Shown: positions 7,346 to 15,408 of the stretch, one piece after another
How the letters are laid out: every line of letters starts with the position of its first letter
Numbering within the stretch: position 1 is the stretch's first letter
Origin: Alkalibacillus flavidus
GTDB taxonomy: Bacteria; Bacillota; Bacilli; Bacillales; Alkalibacillaceae
Direction: 5' to 3'
Length of the DNA: 64,000 nt
NCBI RefSeq assembly: GCF_040545925.1
Contig: NZ_JBEPMX010000012.1
Location: 12,411 to 76,410, forward strand
Position numbers and translations under genes: made by a program
The notes under the pieces: generated by a model
Database searches by the model: none
Told to the model about the DNA's origin: nothing
What the model saw: the letters and a program-made list of their open reading frames with translations, nothing else

Positions 7346-8764
7346 ATGAAACACGATTTAACGCAATACGATGGCGTTGGCCTAAAACAATTAATCGATC
7401 AACGCGAGGTTACACCCTGCGAAGTCCGGCAATACTTTGCTGAACGAATGAAAAAACTTAATCCGACGTTGAACGCGGTTGTCCATACAATACCTGAAGC
7501 GATAGATGAAACGGAATCAGCTGTCGATGGACCCTTATCAGGCTTGCCATTTTTAATTAAAGACTTAAATCCTGTGAAAGGTCACCCGTTGACGAACGGC
7601 TCGGCTTTGTTAGACGGTTTTACTGCACCTGAAGATGACTTGTTCGTGAAACGATATCGCAAGGCAGGCCTACATATTCTCGGTAAAACGAACACGCCCG
7701 AATTCGGGTTTACGCCAGTAACAGAGCCTCAATTATTCGGTGCGACATACAACCCTTGGGACTTAACTCGTTCACCGAGTGGCTCAAGTGGTGGAGCTGC
7801 TGCTGCCGTTGCTTCAGGCATGGTGCCATTTGCGCATGCCAGTGATGGCGGGGGCTCAATCCGAATGCCTGCGTCGATGAACGGATTATTTGGCTTTAAA
7901 CCATCGCGTGGTCGCACAGCCATGTCGCCATATATTAACCAAATTTCGGTTAATCATGCATTGACGCGTTCTGTTCGTGACAGCGCAGCCTTATTGGACG
8001 TTATTCAAGGCGGAACTCAGGCGGATGTTTATCCAACTTTACCTATAGAGCAGTCCTTTTTACAACAATTGGATCAGTATCACAAGCCTTTAACAATTGG
8101 TGTATCACTTGATTGGGGTGGTCAAGTACCAGTCGATACTGACACGCGCGAGGCTTTTAATGAGGCGGTTAAGCTTCTAACCGACTTAGGTCATCATGTA
8201 CATATGATTGACCCACCTCTAGATTTCGCCGATTTCACCGAACAGTTTATGAACGTTTGGATTGCTTCAGGCGCTGTCGCTATAGATCATGTCGGAGCGA
8301 TGGTCGGCAAAACGCCATCAGAGAAAACGCTCGAACCATTAACGCATGAAATATATGAAGCGGGCCAACAGATGGATGCTTTCACGTATGAATCGTCACG
8401 CGTACGCATGCAAGTGATATCACAACAGATGATGCAGTTGCACGATACCTTTGATGTCATCGTAACCCCGGTTTTCAATCAAAAAACATTTAAAACAGGC
8501 GAGCTAAATCCACAATCGATTGCTGATATGACAACGATCATGATGAAACATTGTAGCTTTACGCAACTAGCAAACGCGAGTGGACAACCCGCTATGAGTG
8601 TTCCGATTTATTGGTCGAATGATCAACTACCAATCGGCATACAGTTTCAAGCAGGATTAGGTCACGATGCACTGTTATTTCAATTAGCTCATCAAATCGA
8701 AAGCGCTAAACCGTGGTTTTATCGTTATCAGCAACTGGAATCATCATTACAGTCGATTATCTAA
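7346..8764 (+). CDS. Amidase signature family hydrolase
   Basis: Amidase of 472 residues from ATG 7346, chosen because GGAGGG lies 5 nt upstream; the GTG at 7331 precedes that site. The Ser-Ser-Lys triad is visible: Lys in FLIKDLNP (about 71), the cis-Ser in SGSSGGAAAA (about 148) and the nucleophile in DGGGSIRMPAS (about 171). Such enzymes hydrolyse carboxylic amides. It lacks gatB/gatC neighbours, so it is probably a catabolic or detoxifying amidase rather than GatA. It overlaps the convergent YaiI gene by 18 bp. Confidence 0.85.
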   Translation: MKHDLTQYDGVGLKQLIDQREVTPCEVRQYFAERMKKLNPTLNAVVHTIPEAIDETESAVDGPLSGLPFLIKDLNPVKGHPLTNGSALLDGFTAPEDDLFVKRYRKAGLHILGKTNTPEFGFTPVTEPQLFGATYNPWDLTRSPSGSSGGAAAAVASGMVPFAHASDGGGSIRMPASMNGLFGFKPSRGRTAMSPYINQISVNHALTRSVRDSAALLDVIQGGTQADVYPTLPIEQSFLQQLDQYHKPLTIGVSLDWGGQVPVDTDTREAFNEAVKLLTDLGHHVHMIDPPLDFADFTEQFMNVWIASGAVAIDHVGAMVGKTPSEKTLEPLTHEIYEAGQQMDAFTYESSRVRMQVISQQMMQLHDTFDVIVTPVFNQKTFKTGELNPQSIADMTTIMMKHCSFTQLANASGQPAMSVPIYWSNDQLPIGIQFQAGLGHDALLFQLAHQIESAKPWFYRYQQLESSLQSII

Positions 8765-9202
8765 TCGGTCCAAGAGTTGTTGTAAACTTTGCGTGAACTG
8801 TTCGCGGTCTTCGCGCGAGAAAGCTTTTGGCCCTTTTGTCCGTTCGCCACTTTGGCGAGCTAGGGCGTTGATATAGCGAGATTGTAATAAATGATCGATG
8901 TTATGCTCGGTATAAACCATGCCTTTTTGGTGAATGGCATGCCCGCCCTTTCCTAAGACGAGCGATGCTAAACCGTAATCTTGTGTGACGACTAGGTCAC
9001 CAGGCTGAACTTGTTGGACAATTTTATAATCAGCGGCTTCGGATGCTGAATCGACATAAATCGTTTCTACACCAGGCTTTTGGTCATCATGAGAAAAATG
9101 GGCGAAACTTTTAATCATAATAACAGGAATCTCTCGTCGTTGTGCTTCTTGGATTGTTTCTTGCGTTACTGGACAAGCGTCGGCATCAATCAAAATCGTC
9201 AT
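8747..9202 (-). CDS. YaiI/YqxD family (DUF188) protein
   Basis: Conserved bacterial protein of 151 residues, family DUF188 (B. subtilis YqxD, E. coli YaiI), related to PIN/NYN-type nuclease folds. Family landmarks are the N-terminal IDADACPV with paired Asp residues, VTQDYGLA in the middle and ARQSGERTKGPKAF near the end. The function is not established; a nuclease-like activity is inferred from the fold. Ribosome site AAAGGTGG. The 3-prime end overlaps the amidase gene in the opposite direction. Confidence 0.9.
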   Translation of the reverse strand: MTILIDADACPVTQETIQEAQRREIPVIMIKSFAHFSHDDQKPGVETIYVDSASEAADYKIVQQVQPGDLVVTQDYGLASLVLGKGGHAIHQKGMVYTEHNIDHLLQSRYINALARQSGERTKGPKAFSREDREQFTQSLQQLLDRLDNRL

Positions 9203-9325
9203 ATGAAAACCACCTTTTGTCGTTTGAAATAGGATGAAAGAAATAGGTAATAAAGTGTGTTAATTTGTCGAAAAAATCGTTATAATAAGATTAATCATAT
9301 TAAGTAAAGTGAAGGAGGGTGACTT

Positions 9326-9769
9326 ATGGCTGAGCTAACAAAATATATTATCTTTGAAATTAATCGTGAACGATTTGCGATTAATATTCAACAGGTAAGA
9401 TCGATCGAGAAAATGCCAGAACTAACGACGATGCCACAAATGCCAGAATCAATGAAGGGAATCTTTGAACTCCGTGGTGCGATTACACCGGTTATTGATT
9501 TGAAAGAGAAACTCAATATGGGGCAAGCGAACAACGACGAGGAAACACGTGTACTCATTTTAACGATCGATGATAAACCGTTAGGCGTCATTGTCGATAA
9601 AGCAACAGAAGTCGTTGATATTGATGCAGATACGATAGAACCACCGCCAGAAATGGCAGCAGGTGTTGATCGAGAATACATAACAGGTGTAGCCAATCAA
9701 GAAGATCAACTCATTGTCATACTCGACTTAGATCGTGTGTTATATTATGACGATTATAATGTCAGTTAA
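9326..9769 (+). CDS. cheW: CheW-type chemotaxis coupling protein
   Basis: CheW-like adaptor of 147 residues linking chemoreceptors to the CheA kinase. A single CheW domain spans almost the whole protein (FEINRERFAINIQQVRSIE at the start, FELRGAITPVIDLKEKL and VIVDKATEVVDI further in). The ATG follows GAAGGAGGGTGACTT. It stands outside any che/fli operon, as B. subtilis CheV/CheW paralogues sometimes do, and could serve the chemoreceptor at 17234. A TATAAT at 9281-9286 is a possible -10 box, with only a weak -35. Confidence 0.88.
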   Translation: MAELTKYIIFEINRERFAINIQQVRSIEKMPELTTMPQMPESMKGIFELRGAITPVIDLKEKLNMGQANNDEETRVLILTIDDKPLGVIVDKATEVVDIDADTIEPPPEMAAGVDREYITGVANQEDQLIVILDLDRVLYYDDYNVS

Positions 9770-9795
9770 TACGATTGACTAAGATCTAATTACAA

Positions 9796-9836
9796 AAATT
9801 CCGTCTCAAGATAAAACTTGAGGCGGGATTTTTTTA
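9796..9836 (+). terminator. Terminator of cheW
   Basis: Stem CCGTCTCAAG/CTTGAGGCGG followed by seven T. Confidence 0.85.
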
Positions 9837-9845
9837 TGGTCAATA

Positions 9846-9906
9846 TTGACATAACTAGATGATGATGTATCATAGTGATTAGTACATTACATAACTAATG
9901 CACTAA
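9846..9906 (+). promoter_or_regulatory. Promoter and YtrA-type operator
   Basis: TTGACA (9846-9851) is followed 16 bp later by TATCAT (9868-9873). Directly behind lies an inverted repeat, TTAGTACATTA (9879-9889) and TAATGCACTAA (9896-9906), 11-bp arms with one mismatch and a 6-bp centre. It sits where a GntR/YtrA repressor encoded by the next gene would block transcription. Confidence 0.8.
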
Positions 9907-9934
9907 TAGACATCAATAAAAGGCGGGCGAATCG

Positions 9935-10312
9935 ATGTTAGATCATAATCGAATGACACCGATCTATGTGCAAATTGCAGAATGGCTCGAAAATGAAATT
10001 CTTAATCAACGCTTAGCTGCACATGACAAGATGTATTCCCAATATCAACTAGCGGACCTGTTTAATATTAATCCAGCAACAGCTGGAAAAGGAATCACAA
10101 CGTTGTTGGATGATGACTTACTGTACAAGAAACGCGGGTTAGGAACATTTGTGTCAGAGCATGCTCGAGAAACGATCATCCAAAAACGTAAAGATGAAAC
10201 GTTACAACGGATGATTGATGATTTAGTGCGTGAAGCCGAATATTTAGATGTTAGCCAAGAAGAATTAATCAAACGACTTCATCAAGCAAGGCGAGAAGGG
10301 GGATCGTCATGA
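9935..10312 (+). CDS. GntR-family regulator, YtrA subfamily
   Basis: Short GntR protein of 125 residues, the length typical of the YtrA subfamily: a winged helix-turn-helix (about 10-75, PIYVQIAEWLENEI and NPATAGKGITTL) and two C-terminal helices for dimerisation, with no large effector domain. It heads a four-gene operon with an ABC ATPase and two membrane proteins, overlapping the ATPase by ATGA. YtrA regulators sense cell-envelope-active compounds in known cases; the signal here is unknown. Autoregulation through the inverted repeat at 9879-9906 is likely. Confidence 0.88.
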   Translation: MLDHNRMTPIYVQIAEWLENEILNQRLAAHDKMYSQYQLADLFNINPATAGKGITTLLDDDLLYKKRGLGTFVSEHARETIIQKRKDETLQRMIDDLVREAEYLDVSQEELIKRLHQARREGGSS

Positions 10313-11190
10313 GCGATATTCAATTAAAAAATGTCACGAAGCGTTACCGACAGAAGACAGCGATATCATCACTTACCCTAGATATTCCAGACAAAAGCAT
10401 GACAGGTTTAGTCGGTCCTAACGGTGCTGGCAAAACGACATTACTTAACATGATTGCGGGTTTTGAAAAGACGACAGATGGTGAGTTAACTGTTTTTGGT
10501 GAGGAACCATTTGACCATCTCAATGTGGCGGCGAATTTATTTTACGTCCATGATGGAATGATGTATCCGCAAGATTTTCGGATTGCTGATGTGTTCCGTG
10601 CTTTTCAAACGAATTATCCTCATTGGGATCAAGCATTAGCGGAGCAATTAGCGCAACATTTCGGATTAGATATTAGGCAAATGCCTCGCTATTTGTCAAA
10701 AGGGCAAGCATCGACGTTGAATGCGGTCATCGGTTTAGCTGTTCATACACCTGTGACATTATTTGATGAACCGACAACAGGTATGGACTATGGTGTGAGA
10801 CGTGACTTTTACCGGGCGTTATTAAAATCATATTTGGCAACTCCTAGAACGATCGTGCTGTCGAGTCATTTATTAAATGAATTAGAAGATCTATTAGAGC
10901 ATGTTGTCCTCATTAATCGTGGAGAACTCGTGTTACAAACAGAGATGGATGACTTGAAGCATTATGCCGTTGGGGTCTCAGGTACTGAGGAGCAATTGAA
11001 TGGTCTTGAAAATGTGTTGTATCAAGAAAGTCTAGGGTTTAATCAACATTTTTGGGTTATCGAGCATCCAGGTGAGAGTGATTTGAACCGATTACGTGAA
11101 CAAGGGTTATCGGTTGCGCCTGTTGCGCCAGCTGATTTGTGCGTCTATTTAACCCAAACAGGGAAGGGTGATATTGACGATGTCTTTTAA
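10309..11190 (+). CDS. ABC transporter ATPase (YtrB-like)
   Basis: ATPase of 293 residues. Walker A GPNGAGKTT, a variant signature LSKGQAS, Walker B VTLFDEPTTGMD and the switch His in SSHLL are present. Walker B and signature lie close together as usual. The ATG overlaps the stop of the GntR gene (ATGA), and its own end overlaps the next gene. With the two following membrane proteins it forms a YtrA-controlled exporter or envelope-stress ABC system comparable with B. subtilis ytrABCDEF; the substrate is not apparent. Confidence 0.88.
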   Translation: MSDIQLKNVTKRYRQKTAISSLTLDIPDKSMTGLVGPNGAGKTTLLNMIAGFEKTTDGELTVFGEEPFDHLNVAANLFYVHDGMMYPQDFRIADVFRAFQTNYPHWDQALAEQLAQHFGLDIRQMPRYLSKGQASTLNAVIGLAVHTPVTLFDEPTTGMDYGVRRDFYRALLKSYLATPRTIVLSSHLLNELEDLLEHVVLINRGELVLQTEMDDLKHYAVGVSGTEEQLNGLENVLYQESLGFNQHFWVIEHPGESDLNRLREQGLSVAPVAPADLCVYLTQTGKGDIDDVF

Positions 11191-11902
11191 AGAAATGAGT
11201 GACAAAACAGCGATCGTCCAGCAAGTTCGTTTCAAACTAGCGGCGTTTAGTCTAGTGTTTTCAACATTAGCGATCATCCAGCTCATCGCCTTTTTATTTT
11301 CTATTACAGGTAGTCAATCATCGGGTGGTATGAGCGATGTGATGGTGTATCAAGTGACGGAGATTAATAGCAATCTGATTGTCATATTCACATTGTTATG
11401 GGCATTAGCGATACCGTTTGGGATGCTGAGTCGCGATCAAAGACAAATGGAATTTATGTTTGTGACGAACCGATTTGTGAGTCATGTGTCGAATCTTGTG
11501 TTCATTGTTTGGATGGCTCTAGTTGCCGCGTTTTTCACTGTTGCTCTGACATTAACATTGCACGTCACCGCATATGTCGTGCTTGATGACGTTTCGGTAG
11601 AGACAATCCTGTCGTTATCTGACCTTGCAATATTATGGTTGTTTACGGGGTTGTGGGTGTTACTCATTGCGACGACAAGCTATTCGTTAGCTGTATTGAT
11701 GCGTCTGCATACGCTTTTAAAAGTGATTGGGCCAGCCGTCGTGTTAGGACTCTTGTTTTATCAAACGCCTGTCGCGCCGTTTATTGAATGGATTGTGTTA
11801 GAGACGACAATCGCATGGTTTGCGTTGAAAGTGTTGCTGACTGTTAGTGTTATAAGTCTCGTCGTCGTATTTGGAATTAGACAGTTGGAGGTGAGGCGAT
11901 GA
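11180..11902 (+). CDS. ABC-associated membrane protein of the YtrA operon
   Basis: Integral membrane protein of about 240 residues with six hydrophobic helices and almost no soluble loops. It is probably the permease for the upstream ATPase. I prefer ATG 11180 (MSFKEMSDKT) with GGGAAGGG upstream; an in-frame GTG at 11168 would start inside that site. It overlaps the ATPase end by 11 bp and the next start by 4 bp (ATGA), so the operon is tightly coupled. No named family is recognised. Confidence 0.75.
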   Translation: MSFKEMSDKTAIVQQVRFKLAAFSLVFSTLAIIQLIAFLFSITGSQSSGGMSDVMVYQVTEINSNLIVIFTLLWALAIPFGMLSRDQRQMEFMFVTNRFVSHVSNLVFIVWMALVAAFFTVALTLTLHVTAYVVLDDVSVETILSLSDLAILWLFTGLWVLLIATTSYSLAVLMRLHTLLKVIGPAVVLGLLFYQTPVAPFIEWIVLETTIAWFALKVLLTVSVISLVVVFGIRQLEVRR

Positions 11903-12588
11903 ATGGCATGATGTGGCTTCTTATCATCGTTGTATTGTTAGTTGCTTTAGCAATCGGGTTAAGCTTAGAAAAATTACAAACGAGATCGTGGTTTCGTAGT
12001 CGTTTTCTAACAGTGTATATCATCGTATTAGCGATTGGTTCTGTGGCTTATTTCTTCGTCGTCGCACCTTCTGAGGCGACAGTCGATCCGTCGACTGATC
12101 CAGTTACGATGAGTGGACCACGGTATTCGTTTGAAAATCAAAACTTAGATATTTTAGACGATCTTACATTGGAACATGAATGGTCTGTGCCGGTTGATCG
12201 TCAATTAATGGTGAGCGAATTAGATCGTGCGATTCAAACAGCACGTTATCTGTTTGTGAAAGAAAACAACGAATTAGATGGTGAGGCGCTCGTGCAATGG
12301 TACCGGCCATCTGTTTTAGAGTTCGATGGTAAGTTGTTACCTGTTGATTTTCCCAAGGTGAATGCGAATGTACATGATAGTGAAATCGAATTTCAACATG
12401 AACCACACCTTGACGTTCAGTATAATACATTAAGCCAATCGTTGTTTGTCGATTACTTTAAAGGTGAAGGGAGTACCTTTTTAGATTCTTCTCGTGTGAC
12501 GAACACATCAGTGATAGTCGTGGAAGTACCACCTCAAGTGGACGTCGATAACCAGACAAGGCTTCAGATGACTCGAGTTAATGAATAA
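11899..12588 (+). CDS. Membrane-anchored extracytoplasmic protein of the YtrA operon
   Basis: 229 residues: one hydrophobic helix at about 4-22, a basic loop, a second helix at about 36-55, then a long hydrophilic domain of beta-strand character that should lie outside the membrane. I do not recognise the family. Its position as last gene of the YtrA-type ABC operon, with a four-base overlap, suggests an accessory or substrate-sensing subunit. A terminator follows its stop directly. Confidence 0.7.
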   Translation: MNGMMWLLIIVVLLVALAIGLSLEKLQTRSWFRSRFLTVYIIVLAIGSVAYFFVVAPSEATVDPSTDPVTMSGPRYSFENQNLDILDDLTLEHEWSVPVDRQLMVSELDRAIQTARYLFVKENNELDGEALVQWYRPSVLEFDGKLLPVDFPKVNANVHDSEIEFQHEPHLDVQYNTLSQSLFVDYFKGEGSTFLDSSRVTNTSVIVVEVPPQVDVDNQTRLQMTRVNE

Positions 12589-12637
12589 ACGGTTCGAACC
12601 GTCTCCATTGTGAGAGGGTTCGGACCGTTTGTTTTTT
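12587..12637. terminator. Bidirectional terminator
   Basis: Stem AAACGGTTCGAACC/GGTTCGGACCGTTT followed by a T-run, placed between the convergent YtrA operon and the acetyltransferase gene. Confidence 0.85.
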
Positions 12638-13889
12638 AAAAATTCGTCATCGAAATCGGCGCGTCGGGTGTGTAGAATATTTGGTCTATCACATCGACAT
12701 GCTCAGCGTTGGATATAGTGACTTTGCCGTATAAATAGAGTTTGTTGAAGCGGATCACACCCAAGAGAAGGCTCGTTAAGTCAGCGATGTCGATCGAAAT
12801 CGTTGTATCAGCTGTCGCCCCTCGAATCACTGTCGGATGTCCGTTTGAGAAGGCAACGGTCACATCGCCAGCATTAGCCGGGTACATCGAGTCCGTCACT
12901 TGGAACGTCACCGTGTGATTGGCGTTATGAAAATTATGCTGTTTTAATTGGTCGAAAAACCGTTCAACGTTAATGATGCGGTACATGAGCCCGAGGCCAG
13001 ATGTATTCGTTTGATGATAGACGAAATTGACTAAGTTGTCTGATCCATCGCGCGCATCGGTGAAAAAATGGTGAAGCGTATCATCTTGCGTTGGCACAGA
13101 AATACGGTTGACTTGGTCTTTTTGAGTATGGAAAAACGTCGATAATTGTTGCAGTGCATCACGGGTCGTATAGACGAATTCATGTATGGTGATGTTGCTA
13201 GATAAGAAATTATTCACTTCACGTTTTTTAAACGAGAAAATCGCATACCCTGTCACGGCACCATTTTGTTTAACGCCGACGATTTTAATATCGAATTGGT
13301 CAAACGGTCGTTTGTATTGAAAGGCTTCTTTCGTCATCACACCATGATGTTGCGTGGCGAACTGATTATAACAAGCGACGAGTTCGTCTTTGTCATCAGC
13401 TGTTAAATACGTGATGCCTTGTTTGTTGTTGAAATTAGGAAACGCATGTGGTGCAACGGTATAGACGTCCTTCTTCTTTCCATAACCAAAGCCCATTTGA
13501 TAATAAAAGTCTGGACGAAAGGCGTATAACGTCGTGAGTGCATAGCCACGCTTGTCGTAATGATCAAGGAAATAATCGACTAATGATTTCGCGACGCGTT
13601 CCTTTTTATGTAATAAATCGGTAGCAACAGAACTAAGCCCACCTGTAGGCAAGAACGAACCAAATATATTCATGTTAAAGTCAAATAACTTCATTGACCC
13701 GATTAATTGGTTGTCTTCAAATACACCGTACGGGACGACAGAGTTCGTTTCTTGGAATAACGATTTTTCACGTTCGACTAATCGTTCAATGTCTTCTTCT
13801 TTCGTAGCCGCGTTAGCTGTATACGCTTGTTCGTGCAAAATAACGTTATCGCGGTATTCTGATTCTTGGATTGGTCTGATTTCACGCAT
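12636..13889 (-). CDS. Eis-like GNAT acetyltransferase with SCP2 domain
   Basis: 417-residue protein of the Eis family (COG4552): an N-terminal GNAT domain with the acetyl-CoA region (LSSVATDLLHKKERVAKSLV, about 85-105), a second GNAT-like domain, and a C-terminal SCP2-like sterol-carrier fold. The length is typical. Known Eis proteins acetylate aminoglycosides, other amines or protein lysines; the substrate here is unknown. The ATG follows a GGAGGC site. Monocistronic, facing the YtrA operon. Confidence 0.88.
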   Translation of the reverse strand: MREIRPIQESEYRDNVILHEQAYTANAATKEEDIERLVEREKSLFQETNSVVPYGVFEDNQLIGSMKLFDFNMNIFGSFLPTGGLSSVATDLLHKKERVAKSLVDYFLDHYDKRGYALTTLYAFRPDFYYQMGFGYGKKKDVYTVAPHAFPNFNNKQGITYLTADDKDELVACYNQFATQHHGVMTKEAFQYKRPFDQFDIKIVGVKQNGAVTGYAIFSFKKREVNNFLSSNITIHEFVYTTRDALQQLSTFFHTQKDQVNRISVPTQDDTLHHFFTDARDGSDNLVNFVYHQTNTSGLGLMYRIINVERFFDQLKQHNFHNANHTVTFQVTDSMYPANAGDVTVAFSNGHPTVIRGATADTTISIDIADLTSLLLGVIRFNKLYLYGKVTISNAEHVDVIDQIFYTPDAPISMTNF

Positions 13890-13982
13890 TGGCCTGCCTC
13901 CTTATTATTCCTTTATTATAGACTGAAATGGATGCTAGTTCCAATAGGTTGCTGTTTTTGGATGCGTATTCCATTCGTTATT

Positions 13983-14165
13983 GAGCAACTTTTTTCATAA
14001 AAGAGTAAGTAAGGTGGTTAAATGGGCGAGTTCAGGATGAATTGATCGAGTAGGTAGACTAAATGAGCATCTTCGTTCGGGATTGGGCGACTTCACCGAT
14101 TATTGAGCGACTGAGATGAACAATTGATCAACTTTTGAAATAAAAGAGCGACGGACATAAAAAGG
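13983..14165. repeat. Degenerate tandem repeat with 20-21 bp step
   Basis: A core related to GAGCGACTT recurs at 13983, 14003, 14024, 14044, 14065, 14085, 14105, 14126 and 14146, with a tenth weak match at 14165: steps of 19-21 bp. Each core is usually preceded by (A/T)TT or AAA. The array ends where the IS3-type inverted end begins. It contains no credible ORF and accounts for this intergenic stretch. Confidence 0.75.
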
Positions 14166-14275
14166 ATCGCCCCACTTAGTAAAGTGTACCCTATGTAAAG
14201 GACATTAAAAAAAAAGACTAGGCAACCTTTTGAAGATGATCTCTGTATTGTACAGGGGTCATCTTTTTCATATTC

Positions 14276-14579
14276 TGAATATTGCCATGCAGTAGATCCA
14301 CCTGTGCCATTTTTTTGAGCCACTTAGTGTTTCAGGAATATAGACCTACCCCTATAAGTGGATGGACATATAGAGGTCTTGACAAGGAGCCTCTGTGGTA
14401 AAGGCGTTATGCAAGAAACGGCAGCTAAAAGCTTGCCTGGCAAGGAAGCCTACCATTACCACCTCTCCTTGTAAAGACCGTGCACTAATGATTTATTAGA
14501 GGTTAAAGGTCCTGGATCTATAATGGCAAGGGTGGATCAATTTCGAGGCACAGGTGGATCATTCCAAAGGCAATATACA
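14276..14579. mobile_element. 304-bp IS21-like non-autonomous element
   Basis: The ends are inverted copies: TGAATATTGCC (plus, from 14276) against TGTATATTGCC (minus, from 14579), and farther in both read GATCCACCTGTGCC. A second GGTGGATCA lies inside the right end, like the multiple terminal repeats of IS21 elements. The 7-bp word CATATTC is present on both sides (14269-14275 and 14580-14586), a target duplication of IS21 size. There is no transposase gene inside. It interrupts the orfB remnant. Confidence 0.7.
14375..14479. ncRNA. Candidate structured RNA inside the IS21-like element
   Basis: GGTCTTGACAAGGAG (14375-14389) can pair with CTCCTTGTAAAGACC (14465-14479) over 15 bp with one mismatch. 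Inside, GTGGTAA (14395-14401) pairs with TTACCAC (14456-14462) and AGGC with GCCT, leaving a structured 40-base tip. So the segment can fold as one long branched hairpin. Whether it is transcribed, and which strand is used, cannot be seen. Confidence 0.4.
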
Positions 14580-14586
14580 CATATTC

Positions 14587-14798
14587 CATTGACCTCGATT
14601 CAAAATATAGTAATTCATATAGGATTTATTCTCCTGGTTTAATTCTTTAAACGACTGGCAATTGTTATCTTATACGAAAGTTTTTTAGATAAAAAAACTA
14701 CCTTACTAATTGATTAGCAGGGTAGTAATACAAAAGATTCACCAAATATTAAATTCTGTTTTTAAAGTGAAATACTACTGAAATTTAAGTTATTTTAA
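14587..14798. other. AT-rich stretch: orfB remnant, terminator and trailer
   Basis: The part up to about 14690 is the upstream portion of the orfB remnant. The terminator at 14691-14725 follows. Bases 14726-14798 are AT-rich trailer of the short membrane-peptide gene; I see no gene there. Confidence 0.6.
14691..14725 (-). terminator. Terminator of the secreted-protein cluster
   Basis: Stem CTACCTTACTAAT/ATTAGCAGGGTAG with a run of seven U on the minus strand, after the 30-residue peptide gene. Confidence 0.8.
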
Positions 14799-14891
14799 TT
14801 AAACTATCATTGTTAATTCATATACCATGAAAGCAATATATAATAGAATGAGAGTAATCACGGAAAGTAAAATAATTTTTAAAACTTCCAC
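14799..14891 (-). CDS. 30-residue single-span membrane peptide
   Basis: GTG start with an AAAGGAGAGG ribosome site 7 nt upstream; the product begins MEVLKIILLSVITLILLYIA and ends with a short polar tail, so it is essentially one transmembrane helix of 30 residues. A clear terminator follows. It lies on the same strand and next to two genes for exported proteins inside the IS-bounded island. It may be a small membrane partner or toxin-like peptide; function unknown. Confidence 0.55.
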   Translation of the reverse strand: MEVLKIILLSVITLILLYIAFMVYELTMIV

Positions 14892-14951
14892 TCCTAATCC
14901 TCTCCTTTTGTACCTCATTTGTTGTTAGAGTAAGTAGTCTAATGATTTTAT

Positions 14952-14997
14952 TATAGCAGAAAAGTTTAGTTTTGAACTCTTCTGCTATAATTTTTTA
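14952..14997. terminator. Terminator-like hairpin between peptide and secreted-protein genes
   Basis: TATAGCAGAA and TTCTGCTATA form a 10-bp stem, with a T-run on the plus strand and weaker AT-rich flank on the minus strand. On the minus strand it lies after the 127-residue gene and may attenuate reading into the 30-residue peptide gene. Confidence 0.6.
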
Positions 14998-15008
14998 AAA
15001 ATCCATTG

Positions 15009-15392
15009 CTAATCAGTATATGGTCCGTCTACAATTTCCACTGTAGTTTGAGCAGTATCTGAACCGCCTGATCCATATACTGTAACCCAAACTGTTACTG
15101 AACCGGTCTCGCTATAGTCTTGAACGACGGTGGTGTACCATTGACCTTTTAGTTGAAGACTTTTATCCAAACCATTAGAGTCTCCAATTACAAGATCGAA
15201 ATCGGGATCTCCACTTCCTGCAATGCTAATTTGAAACCTAATATTTTCATTGGTTTGGTACTCATCTTTTTCAGTACTAATACTTACCTCAAAAGGGATT
15301 GTTTCTATACTAGCATCACTTGCTGAGGTTTGGATTGGGACCATTAGTATTAATAAAAAGGAAATGGAAATAAATTTCAAAGTTTTACTCAT
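15009..15392 (-). CDS. Small secreted protein with Ig-like beta-sandwich
   Basis: 127 residues. An N-terminal signal peptide (positively charged start, hydrophobic core about 8-22, cleavage near TSA-S) is followed by about 100 residues of alternating strands (IETIPFEVSISTEKDEYQ, SVTVWVTVYGSGG) that look like one Ig/PKD-type domain. No cysteine pair or enzyme motif is seen. The ATG follows AAAGGGGGAAACTGATA, within 16 bp of the preceding gene, so the two are cotranscribed. Lies within the IS-bounded island; AT-richer than the flanks. Confidence 0.65.
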   Translation of the reverse strand: MSKTLKFISISFLLILMVPIQTSASDASIETIPFEVSISTEKDEYQTNENIRFQISIAGSGDPDFDLVIGDSNGLDKSLQLKGQWYTTVVQDYSETGSVTVWVTVYGSGGSDTAQTTVEIVDGPYTD

Positions 15393-15408
15393 TATCAGTT
15401 TCCCCCTT

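Larger units (their letters stand above)
14218..14690 (-). pseudogene. IS3-family transposase orfB, C-terminal remnant split by an insertion
   Basis: On the minus strand, residues of the type SFKELNQENKSYMNYY and RGQWNM are read just upstream of 14586, and KKMTPVQYRDHLQKVA plus TAG just downstream of 14275. Joined, they give the characteristic end of IS3-family (DDE) transposases. The two parts are separated by a 304-bp element. Upstream of SFKEL a stop codon appears and the catalytic core is absent. This is a dead fragment. Confidence 0.75.

Noticed and set aside
9251..9290. Sigma-D promoter before cheW
   Set aside because: A TAAA is present but the expected GCCGATAT does not follow at 15 bp; only a sigma-A-like -10 box is credible.
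14093..14323. Minus-strand ORF of 76 codons
   Set aside because: It crosses the end of the IS21-like insert, the orfB tail in another frame and the IS end; a chance frame over mobile DNA.
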